Assembly (NCBI RefSeq): GCF_001642575.1 | Contig: NZ_LXNG01000056.1 | Location: 1 to 64,000 of the forward strand | Source: Xanthomonas floridensis | GTDB taxonomy: Bacteria; Pseudomonadota; Gammaproteobacteria; Xanthomonadales; Xanthomonadaceae | Length of the DNA: 64,000 nucleotides | Direction: 5' to 3' | Shown here: piece by piece, positions 8,943 through 17,029 of the stretch | Layout of the letters: the number at the start of each line of letters is the position of its first letter | Numbering within the stretch: position 1 is the first letter of the stretch | Translations under genes and position numbers: made by a program | Notes under the pieces: model-generated | The model's input: the letters and a program-made list of their open reading frames with translations, nothing else | Databases searched by the model: none | What the model was told of the DNA's origin: nothing

Positions 8943-10620
8943 GGTTGTGCTCCGGAGTACAGGGCTTATCGGCAGCGCGCCGCAAATCTTCAAGGCGAAG
9001 AACGAGACTGGCGGCATTGGCGCGGTGCAGGTCGTCGGGGACCCGCTGTCCGTCAGTCACCCAGGTGATGGGCATTTGGTGGTCGACCACCACCGACAAG
9101 GCGCTGCCGAAGCGGCCGGTCTCGTCGAGTTTGGTCAGCACCACGCCTTGGGGCTTGGCGTGGGCGAAGCGGCGCACGACCTCGTCGAGGTCGGCAAAAT
9201 GGGAGTTGGCGGGCAGCACCAGCAGCGACGTCACCTGCTGGGCGGCACGCAGCCAGTTGAGCTGGGCGGCCAGGGCGCGGTCGCGCTGGCCCATGCCGGC
9301 GGTATCGATCAGCACCAGCTTGTAGTCGCGCAGGCGCTCCAGCAACTCGAGCAGGCTCTCGGCGCTGTCGGCCTCGTGCACGGCGATACCGAGCTGGCGG
9401 CCGTAGCTGTGCAGCTGCTCGCGGCCGCCGACGCGCAAGGTGTCGGTGGTGACCAGGGCGACGTCGCGCGGGGCATGCTGGGCGGCGAAGCGTTGTGCCA
9501 GCTTGGCGATGGTGGTGGTCTTGCCGGCACCGGTCGGGCCGACCAGGGCGATCACGCCGCCGCGTTCCAGCGGGTCGATCGGGGCCACCGGCAGGCGCTT
9601 GGACAGCAGGCCCAGCATCAGCCCGCGGCCACGGTGCAATTCGGTATCGGCCGGGATCTGCATGGCGACGTCGCGGGTCAGGCCGGCGTCGAAGCCATAG
9701 TCGTCCATCAGCTCCAGCGCCTGCGCACGCACCGGGGAGCCACGCAGGCGCTCGTCGGTGAGGCGGTTCATTTCGCGCTCGATCATCTGCCGCATCAGCG
9801 CCAGCTCGCCGCGCAGCTGCTTGAGTTCTTCGTCGTTCTGCGGGATCGGCGCGGCAGCCACCGGCACTGCGGCCAGCGCAGCGGGGGCGGGCGGGGCGAC
9901 CACGATCGGCGGCAGCGCGGCCGGCGGCAGGATCTGCGGCAGCGCGTCGTCCAGATCGAAGTCGGCCTCGTCGGCGAAGGCGTCGTCGTCCTGGTCGTGG
10001 GCGGCGTAGGCGGGGGCGGCAACCGTGGCGGCCACGACGGGAGTCGGTGCCTGGACCGGGGCGGCTTGCACGGCCGGACGCTGCACCGGAGCGGTGGTCA
10101 AAAAGTCGGCGAACAGCTGTTCCGGCACCGCCGACAGCGCGTGTTCCTGGCGCTGCACGACCGGCGTGGCCAGGTCCTGCACGGCCGGCATCGGCGCGGC
10201 GCTGCGGATCGGGGTGGCGACCGGCGCCTGGCGCGGCACGCTGGCCGGCTGGCGCAGGGCCATGGCGGCAATCATGTCTTCGGCGGCGTTGGCCACGCGC
10301 TGGCGGTGGCTCATGGTCTCGGCAGCCGGCTTCAGCGGAGCGTGGACCGGCGCGGCAGGGCGGGCGGCAACCTGCGCCGGCTGGGCCGGAGCCTGCTGCA
10401 CGGGAGCCTGCTGGACCGGCGCGGTGCTGGGGGCCGGCGTCTCGCGGGCGGTTTCCAGGGCGCGCTGCACCAGCTCTTCGTCGTAGTTGCTGGCCGCGAC
10501 GATCTCGATGCCTTCGGCGGTACGACGGTTGGACAGGATCACGGCATCCGGGCCGTGTTCCTCACGCACCATGCGGAATGCGGTGCGCATATCCGGGGCG
10601 ACAAAGCGTTTGATCTTCAT
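8929..10620 (-). CDS. flhF: Flagellar biosynthesis GTPase FlhF
   Basis: A 563-residue SRP-type GTPase that marks the pole for flagellar assembly. The start MKIKRFVAPDMR is the family's usual N-terminus (B domain). A long Ala/Pro/Val-rich low-complexity linker precedes the NG domain, which carries the P-loop GPTGAGKTTT, the DTAGMGQRD motif and TKLDE. It is the first gene of the flhF-flhG-fliA-cheYZA unit, about 160 bases downstream of a sigma-54 promoter-like site. Confidence 0.95.
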   Translation of the reverse strand: MKIKRFVAPDMRTAFRMVREEHGPDAVILSNRRTAEGIEIVAASNYDEELVQRALETARETPAPSTAPVQQAPVQQAPAQPAQVAARPAAPVHAPLKPAAETMSHRQRVANAAEDMIAAMALRQPASVPRQAPVATPIRSAAPMPAVQDLATPVVQRQEHALSAVPEQLFADFLTTAPVQRPAVQAAPVQAPTPVVAATVAAPAYAAHDQDDDAFADEADFDLDDALPQILPPAALPPIVVAPPAPAALAAVPVAAAPIPQNDEELKQLRGELALMRQMIEREMNRLTDERLRGSPVRAQALELMDDYGFDAGLTRDVAMQIPADTELHRGRGLMLGLLSKRLPVAPIDPLERGGVIALVGPTGAGKTTTIAKLAQRFAAQHAPRDVALVTTDTLRVGGREQLHSYGRQLGIAVHEADSAESLLELLERLRDYKLVLIDTAGMGQRDRALAAQLNWLRAAQQVTSLLVLPANSHFADLDEVVRRFAHAKPQGVVLTKLDETGRFGSALSVVVDHQMPITWVTDGQRVPDDLHRANAASLVLRLEDLRRAADKPCTPEHNHAVA

Positions 10621-11492
10621 GCCACGTGCCTCCAGGAACGGGACCCGCCGGACGCCGGACGGGTGCGCGATGAATGTGGGTGTGTTGCCAGCGTCATGAG
10701 TTGCCTGTCCCGTTCGTAGTTCCAAGTCCTGCCATCCGCCCCGCAGCGGTGGTGCTGGCTGCGGTCTCGCCAGAGCTAATGCATGCGGTGTGCCAAAACG
10801 CACGGTGCTGGGTTTCTGGCGCGGGCATCAGGGACACTTGGCGCTGCATCTACGCTGTCGCGAGGTCTGGAGCGAAGTGCAAGTCCATGTATTTGCTGGA
10901 GTTGTCCCGGCTTCTTCGCCGCTCCCGAAGTCAGGGCAACCGGTTTGCCGGAACAACTGGTTCACTCGCGTTGGCTCATCGCAGGCATGCCCGGGAGACC
11001 CAATGGCTGCAATCGATTGGACCGCTGGCCGGGTGGCGGATTTCCGACGCCGGAAGTGGAGGGCGGCCGTCGGCCTGCAGCGCGCTAGCCGGCGCAATGG
11101 CCGTGCGGCATGGGCTGTCCCGGCAACGCCCGTCCTCACCAGGCGCACTCCTACCGTTTTCCGCAATCTTGCGCGGTCCGCGGCGGATCGTCGGATGGCT
11201 GGCCATGTCCAGATACAGAGACCGCACCCGGGCGCGACGGGCTTTGCTGGTCATGCCCGTCGCGCCCGGATGCGCTCCTTGGGGGACGCGGTTGTCCAGT
11301 CCAGTCCGAGGAGATGTGCTGCCGCTCTTGCTAGCTCGCTTTGCTACGGCCGCCCCCTCCGGATTGAAGGTCAGGCGCGTCGTCGGATTACCCCGTACGT
11401 CGTGGAAGCGCAGCCGGGCGCGACGGGCTGTACCGGTACTGGTCCCTGCGTCCAGGTGCGCTTCTACGATGTGGCTGGCTGGTGGGCCGGGT
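10621..11492. other. 872-base spacer between flhA and flhF with short repeated motifs
   Basis: I see no supported gene here. Besides the sigma-54 site it holds the 13-base word GGGCGCGACGGGC at about 11230 and again at about 11417, with an inverted copy at about 11255-11267. The first copy and its inverse form a stem-loop. In one minus-strand frame the repeats spell similar Arg/Ala-rich peptides, which I take as a repeat signature rather than a gene. Confidence 0.5.
10781..10797 (-). promoter_or_regulatory. Sigma-54 promoter candidate for flhF
   Basis: On the minus strand the site reads TTGGCACACCGCATGCA. It has the invariant GG and GC separated by ten bases and a perfect TGGCAC -24 element; the -12 element is ATGC rather than TTGC. 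Predicted transcription would begin about 150 bases before flhF. Confidence 0.65.
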
Positions 11493-13586
11493 TCAGCTGA
11501 TGGTGCCAACCAGCTTCAGGCGCTTGTCTTCCGGCACTTCGCTATAGGCCAGCACCGACAGGCTCGGCACGCTGTGGCGGACCAGACGGGCCAGCGCCGC
11601 GCGGACCTGGCCGGGTACCAGGACCACGGCCGGTTCGTTGCGGGCTTCCTGCTTGCCGACGCAATCGGCCAGGCTCTGGTGCAGGCGTTCGGCCAGGCCG
11701 GGCTCCAGCGCCACGCCGTTGCCGTGGGTGGATTCCTGCAGCACGCGCTCCAGCTGCGGGGCCAGGGTGAACACCGGCAGCTCGGCCGACATGCCGGCGA
11801 TCTCCTGCACGATGAAGCGGCCCAGCGAGGTGCGCACCGCCGCGGTGAGGGCGGCCGGGTCCTGGCTGTGCGGGGCGTGCTCGACCAATGCTTCGACGAT
11901 CTTGCGCAGCTGGCGCACCGGAATGCGCTCGATCAGCAGGTTCTGCAGCACCCGCACCACCACCGACAGCGGCAATGCCTTGGGGGTGAGGTCCTCGACC
12001 ATCTTCGGCGCGGTCTTGCCCAGCGTGGCCAGCAGTTGCTGGACTTCTTCATGGCCGAGCAGTTCGGGGGCGTGTTCGCGGATCAGGTGCGACAGGTGGG
12101 TGGCGACCACGGTGGCCGGGTCGACCACGGTGTAGCCCATCGATTCGGCATAGGCGCGCTGGTGCGGCTGGATCCAGGTGGCGTCCAGGCCGAACGCCGG
12201 GTCCTTGCCGGGAATGCCGTCCAGCTGGCCGAGCGCGCCGCCCGGGTCCAGTGCCAGCTCGCGGTCGGGATGGATCTCGGCGGTGGCGACCGGCACGCCG
12301 TGCACCAGCAGGCGGTAGGCGTTGGCCGACAGCTCCAGGTTGTCGCGAATATGCACCGGTGGCACCAGGAAGCCGATGTCCTGGGTGAGCTTGCGGCGCA
12401 CGCCCTTGATGCGAGCCATCAGTTCGCCGCCCTGGTGCTTGTCCACCAGCGGGATCAGCCGATAGCCCACTTCCAGGCCCAGCGGGTCGATCGGGCGCAG
12501 TTCGTCCCAGCTCAGCTCGGCGCTGGCCTGGGCGGTGGCGGCGGTGGCAGCGGCCTGCGGATCGGCAGCGGCATCGCCGGCGGCCGGCGCGGCCAGGCTG
12601 CGCTTGTACATTTTCCAGGCGATCACGCCCAGGATCAGGCCCAGCGTCAAAAACGCGACGTTCGGCATGCCCGGTACCAGGCCGACCAGGCCCAGGATGG
12701 CCGCGGCCACCGCCAATGCGCGGTGCTGGCCGAACACCTGGCTGATCATGGCGCCGCGCATGTCCTGCGCACGCGAGGCGCGGGTCACCAGCAAGGCCAC
12801 CGAGGACGACACCAGCAGCGCCGGCAACTGCGCCACCAGGCCGTCGCCGATCGACAGCAGGGTGTAGGTGGATGCGGCATCCACAAAGCTCATGCCGTGC
12901 TGGAACATGCCCACCGCCATGCCGCCGATGAGGTTGATGAACAGGATCAGGATGGCGGCGATGGCGTCGCCGCGGATGAACTTGTTGGCACCGTCCATCG
13001 CGCCGTAGAAGTCGGCTTCTTCGCGGACTTCCTCGCGGCGGGCCTTGGCCTCCTCGCGCGTCAGCAAACCGGCGTTGAGGTCGGCGTCGATCGCCATCTG
13101 CTTGCCGGGCATGGCGTCCAGGATGAAGCGCGCGGTCACCTCCGACACGCGCCCGGCACCCTTGGTGATGACGACGAAGTTGATGATGGTCAGGATCGCG
13201 AACACCACGATGCCCACGGCGTAGTTGCCGCCGATCACGAACTGGCCGAAGGCCTCGATCACCTTGCCAGCCGCGGCGTGGCCGTCCTGGCCGTTGATCA
13301 GGATCACGCGGCTGGAGGCGACGTTCAGCGCCAGCCGCAGCATCGTGGTCATCAACAGCACGATCGGGAAGATGGTGAATTCCAGCGGGCGCTGCACGTA
13401 CACCACCGCCAGCAGCACCATCAGCGAGATGGCGATGTTGAAGGTGAACAGGGCGTCCAATACCGGCGCGGCCAGCGGCACCATCAGCATGGCCAGCATG
13501 GCCATCAGGGCCAGCGGGGCGCCAAGGCCGTTGCGCAGCAACTCCATGACGCGGCGGGCGTTCATCGGGGCAGGTTGGGCGCTCAT
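11493..13586 (-). CDS. flhA: Flagellar export gate protein FlhA
   Basis: A 697-residue FHIPEP family protein, the large inner-membrane ring of the flagellar type III export gate. The N-terminal half has about eight membrane segments and the conserved loop with RLALNVASSRVIL. The C-terminal half is the cytoplasmic domain that forms a nonamer and receives chaperone-substrate complexes. Length is normal for the family. It is coupled to flhB by a 4-base overlap. Confidence 0.97.
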   Translation of the reverse strand: MSAQPAPMNARRVMELLRNGLGAPLALMAMLAMLMVPLAAPVLDALFTFNIAISLMVLLAVVYVQRPLEFTIFPIVLLMTTMLRLALNVASSRVILINGQDGHAAAGKVIEAFGQFVIGGNYAVGIVVFAILTIINFVVITKGAGRVSEVTARFILDAMPGKQMAIDADLNAGLLTREEAKARREEVREEADFYGAMDGANKFIRGDAIAAILILFINLIGGMAVGMFQHGMSFVDAASTYTLLSIGDGLVAQLPALLVSSSVALLVTRASRAQDMRGAMISQVFGQHRALAVAAAILGLVGLVPGMPNVAFLTLGLILGVIAWKMYKRSLAAPAAGDAAADPQAAATAATAQASAELSWDELRPIDPLGLEVGYRLIPLVDKHQGGELMARIKGVRRKLTQDIGFLVPPVHIRDNLELSANAYRLLVHGVPVATAEIHPDRELALDPGGALGQLDGIPGKDPAFGLDATWIQPHQRAYAESMGYTVVDPATVVATHLSHLIREHAPELLGHEEVQQLLATLGKTAPKMVEDLTPKALPLSVVVRVLQNLLIERIPVRQLRKIVEALVEHAPHSQDPAALTAAVRTSLGRFIVQEIAGMSAELPVFTLAPQLERVLQESTHGNGVALEPGLAERLHQSLADCVGKQEARNEPAVVLVPGQVRAALARLVRHSVPSLSVLAYSEVPEDKRLKLVGTIS

Positions 13587-14713
13587 GCGCTGGCTCCCTT
13601 GCCAAACTCATCCACGTCCAGCGACGGCAATTCCGGCATCGGGCCGCCGTTCCAGCCGCGCAGCTGGTAGACGTAGGAGAGCACCTGGGCCACGACCGAA
13701 TAGAGTCTCACGGGAATTTCCTTGCCGATTTGCGCTTCTCTATACAAGGCGCGTGCCAAAGGCGGCGCGGTGACGATCGCCACCCGGTGCTGTTCGCCTG
13801 CTTCGCGGATGCGGAAGGCCATCTCGTCCACGCCCTTGGCCACCACGATCGGGGCGCGCATCTTGCCGCCTTCGTACTTGAGCGCCACCGCGTAGTGGGT
13901 CGGGTTCATCAGCACTACGTCGGCCTTGGGCACCGCTTCCATCATCTGCCGCTGCGACATCTGCATCTGCATCTGGCGGATGCGGCCCTTCACTTCCGGG
14001 CTGCCCTCGCTTTCCTTCATCTCGCGCTTGATCTCCTCGCGCGTCATCTTCAGCTTCCGCATCCAGTTCCACTTCTGGTACGGCGCGTCGATGGCGGCCA
14101 GCAGCACCAGCGCGCCGGCGGTGTAGAGCAGCAGGCTCTTGGTGAAGTCCAGGCCGTTGCCAACCGCCTGTTCCAGCGGCTGGTTCACCAATGCGCGCAG
14201 GCCGTGCAGGCCCTTGGAAATGCATAGCCAGGCGGCCAGGCCGACGAACAACAGGCGCAGCACCGACTTGACCAGCTCGGCCAGGCTATTGCTGCCCCAC
14301 ATGCGCTTGACCCCGTTCATCGGGTTGAGCTTGTTGAGGTCGGGCATCAGCGCCTTGCCGGAGAAATGCATGCCGCTCATCAGTAGCGGCCCGGCCAGCC
14401 CGGCCAGCAGGCAGACGCCGATCAGCGGCACCATCACCCACAGCAGCTGCAGCAACAGGTCGCCGAAATGGCCGAACAGCGCCATCGGGTTCTCGCGCAT
14501 CCTCGGATCCGGGCTGAGCGCGGTCTTCATCCAGACCGCCGCGCCGTCGCCAATGCCGCCGGCCAGGGCCATCAGGCCGAACACGCCAGCGCCGAACACC
14601 GCCGCAGTGGACAATTCCCGCGATTGCGGGATGTTGCCCTGCTCGCGGGCTTCGCGCAGGCGTTTTTCGGTGGGAAGCTCTGTACGCTCGCCGCCGTCTT
14701 CGGACTCGGACAT
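13583..14713 (-). CDS. flhB: Flagellar export switch protein FlhB
   Basis: A 376-residue export-gate protein that changes substrate from rod/hook to filament type. The N-terminus (GGERTELPTEKRLREAREQG) is the family signature, followed by four membrane helices (about 35-60, 90-115, 145-165 and 185-210). The cytoplasmic domain carries the self-cleavage motif NPTH at 270-273. It is the first gene of flhB-flhA, with its own sigma-54 type site directly upstream. Confidence 0.97.
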   Translation of the reverse strand: MSESEDGGERTELPTEKRLREAREQGNIPQSRELSTAAVFGAGVFGLMALAGGIGDGAAVWMKTALSPDPRMRENPMALFGHFGDLLLQLLWVMVPLIGVCLLAGLAGPLLMSGMHFSGKALMPDLNKLNPMNGVKRMWGSNSLAELVKSVLRLLFVGLAAWLCISKGLHGLRALVNQPLEQAVGNGLDFTKSLLLYTAGALVLLAAIDAPYQKWNWMRKLKMTREEIKREMKESEGSPEVKGRIRQMQMQMSQRQMMEAVPKADVVLMNPTHYAVALKYEGGKMRAPIVVAKGVDEMAFRIREAGEQHRVAIVTAPPLARALYREAQIGKEIPVRLYSVVAQVLSYVYQLRGWNGGPMPELPSLDVDEFGKGASA

Positions 14714-14745
14714 GGAGATGCCGGTGGGGGATCAGCCTGGGCTGA

Positions 14746-14762
14746 TGCAAGTGGCATTCCAG
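14746..14762 (-). promoter_or_regulatory. Sigma-54 promoter candidate for flhB
   Basis: On the minus strand the site reads CTGGAATGCCACTTGCA. The GG-N10-GC spacing and the TTGCA -12 element are perfect; the -24 element is TGGAAT rather than TGGCAC. It ends 33 bases before the flhB start. Confidence 0.55.
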
Positions 14763-14849
14763 AATGGGGAGTCGGGATGTGGGACTGGTAAGAGCGGGTG
14801 GCTGCGCGCCGATTGGGCGGGCCGGGGATTGCCGCGCTTGCTGGGTGAC

Positions 14850-16937
14850 CTAGCTGGCCAGGCGTCTTGGGCCGTCGCGTTGGGCGACGACCAGGGTGAT
14901 GAATTGCTCGGGCGGCATCGGCCGGCCCAGCAGGTAGCCCTGTAGCTGGTCGCAGCCCAGGCGTTCGAGCGTATTACGCTGGGCCGGGGTTTCCACGCCT
15001 TCGGCCACCACCTGCAGGCGCATGGTGTGGGCCAGCGCCACCACCGCCGCGACGATGGCGATGTCTTCGGCGCCGCTGTCCATGGCCTGCACGAAGCTGC
15101 GGTCGATCTTGAGCTCGTGCGCTGGCAGCTTGCGCAGGTAGAGCAGGTTGGAATAGCCGGTGCCGAAGTCGTCGATGGCGATGCGCACGCCCAGCGCATT
15201 GAGCTGCCCCAGCGTGTGCAGGCAGGCTTCGGCATCGCGCATGGCCATGGTTTCGGTGATTTCCAGGGTGAGCTGGCCGGGGGCGATGGCATAGCTGTCC
15301 AGCGTGGTCGCCACCTCGTCCAGCAGGCTGGGCGAGGCCAGCTGGGTGGCCGACAGGTTCACCGCCACGCGCCAGTCACCGTGGCCGGCGTCGCGCCACG
15401 CACGCATCTGCCGGCAGGCCTGTTGCAGCACCCAGCTGCCGAGCGGGCCGATCATGCCGCTGCGTTCGGCCAGCGGGATGAAGCTGTCCGGCGGCACCAG
15501 GCCGCGCTGCGGATGCTGCCAGCGGATCAGCGCCTCGGCGCCGATCGGGCGGCCGTCGTCGGCGCAATACTTGGGCTGGTAGTGCAGCACGAACTGGCCC
15601 GATTCCAGCGCACGCGGCAGGTCCTGCAACAGTTGCAGGCGCTCGCGGGTGGTGCCGGTCATCGAGCGCTCGAAGAAGCGATAGCGGTTGCGGCCGGCCT
15701 GCTTGGCGTGGCCCATCGCCGCGTCGGCATGGGTCATCAACTGGTGCTCGCTGCCGGCGTCTTCCGGATACAACGCAATCCCGATGCTGCTGCTCAGGCG
15801 CAGTTCGTGGTCGCCGACCAGGAACGGCAACGCCAGCGCGCGCACCAGGTGCCCGGCGGTCGCGGCGGCGTCTTCCGGGTCGGCGATGTCGACCACCAGC
15901 ACGAACTCGTCCGCGCCCAGGCGCGCCAGGCTGCCGTGCGCGCGCCGGTGCGCGCTCAGGCGCTCGGCCACCACCACCAGCAAGCGGTCGCCGAACTGGT
16001 GGCCATAGCCGTCGTTGACCACCTTGAAACCGTCCAGGTTGATCAGCATCACCGCAAACCGCTGGCCATCGCGTTGCGCGCGTTCGATGTTCTGCAGCAC
16101 ATGCTCGTGCAGCAAGACGCGGTTGGGCAGGCGGGTGAGCGGGTCGTGCAGGGCGGCCAGGGCCAGGTCGGCGTTGGCCTGCGCCAGCGATTGCGCCAGT
16201 ACGTCGGTGCGCTGCTGGTAGCGGCGCGACAGCACCGAGATCACCAGCGCCAGGATCAGCAAGCCCAGCGTCACCGCGATGACCAGCGCGGCCAGCCACG
16301 ACAACGGCAGATGCGCGCCGGCGGCCGCACCGCAGATGCTGCCGGGCGCGAACTGCGCGGCGGCCATGCCGGTGTAATGCATGCCCACGATGGCCACGCC
16401 CATGATCAGGGCGGCGATCAGGCGCAGGCTGTAGCGACGGCCTTCGTGGCGCAGCCGGAACGCAATCCACAGCGCGGCGGCGGAGGCGCCGATGGCGATC
16501 GCGATCGACAGGCCAAACAGCAACGGGTCATAGGTGATGGCCGGGGCCATGCGCAGCGCGCCCATGCCCATGTAGTGCATCAGCGCGATGCCCAGCCCCA
16601 TCAGCACGGCCCCCAGGCCCAGCCGCAACCAGGGCAGCTGGGGTTGTGAGGTCAGCCACAGCGCCAGTGCCGAGGCCAGTACCGCTGCCAGCATCGAGTA
16701 CGCGGTCAGTGCCACGTCGTAGCCCAGCGGAATCGGCAGGCGGAAGGCGAGCATGCCGACGAAATGCATCGACCAGATGCCGATGCCCATGGCGATGGCA
16801 CCGCCCACCAGCCAGGCAGCCGCGATCCCGCCGCGGCTGGCGGAGGTGCGTGCGGCCATGTGCAATGCCGTGTAGGAGGCCAGCACGGCCACCACCAGCG
16901 ACAACAGCACCATGCCAAGGTTGTAGGTTGCGACCAC
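14850..16937 (-). CDS. MHYT-GGDEF-EAL membrane protein, predicted c-di-GMP phosphodiesterase
   Basis: A 695-residue protein. Residues 1-235 form an MHYT sensor with seven hydrophobic helices and three copies of the motif (SMHFVGM near 56, LMHYMGM near 119, GMHYTGM near 185), thought to bind a metal and diatomic gas. The GGDEF domain (about 260-425) looks inactive: its signature is GADEF (341-345) and the first metal-site Asp is Asn300. The EAL domain (about 440-680) keeps EAL (468-470), VNLSATQL, EITET, DDFGTGYSN, KIDRSFV and EGVET, so hydrolysis of c-di-GMP is expected. The start is GTG; ATG at 16913 is an alternative. It lies between flhB and two diguanylate cyclases, suggesting local control of the motile-to-sessile switch. 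Confidence 0.9.
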   Translation of the reverse strand: MVATYNLGMVLLSLVVAVLASYTALHMAARTSASRGGIAAAWLVGGAIAMGIGIWSMHFVGMLAFRLPIPLGYDVALTAYSMLAAVLASALALWLTSQPQLPWLRLGLGAVLMGLGIALMHYMGMGALRMAPAITYDPLLFGLSIAIAIGASAAALWIAFRLRHEGRRYSLRLIAALIMGVAIVGMHYTGMAAAQFAPGSICGAAAGAHLPLSWLAALVIAVTLGLLILALVISVLSRRYQQRTDVLAQSLAQANADLALAALHDPLTRLPNRVLLHEHVLQNIERAQRDGQRFAVMLINLDGFKVVNDGYGHQFGDRLLVVVAERLSAHRRAHGSLARLGADEFVLVVDIADPEDAAATAGHLVRALALPFLVGDHELRLSSSIGIALYPEDAGSEHQLMTHADAAMGHAKQAGRNRYRFFERSMTGTTRERLQLLQDLPRALESGQFVLHYQPKYCADDGRPIGAEALIRWQHPQRGLVPPDSFIPLAERSGMIGPLGSWVLQQACRQMRAWRDAGHGDWRVAVNLSATQLASPSLLDEVATTLDSYAIAPGQLTLEITETMAMRDAEACLHTLGQLNALGVRIAIDDFGTGYSNLLYLRKLPAHELKIDRSFVQAMDSGAEDIAIVAAVVALAHTMRLQVVAEGVETPAQRNTLERLGCDQLQGYLLGRPMPPEQFITLVVAQRDGPRRLAS

Positions 16938-17029
16938 CCATCCAGTTCCAGCGCCGACAGACGCGCTTGCTCAAGGAGCTAGCGACCCGCCGCGCGTGTT
17001 CTTGAGGTCGTCTACCGCAACGCTGTGGA

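Noticed and set aside
10976..11509. A 177-residue minus-strand frame in the flhA-flhF spacer
   Set aside because: Its sequence is made of the local repeat (two similar Arg/Ala-rich segments), has no known family and overlaps the flhA stop region; it looks like a repeat artefact.
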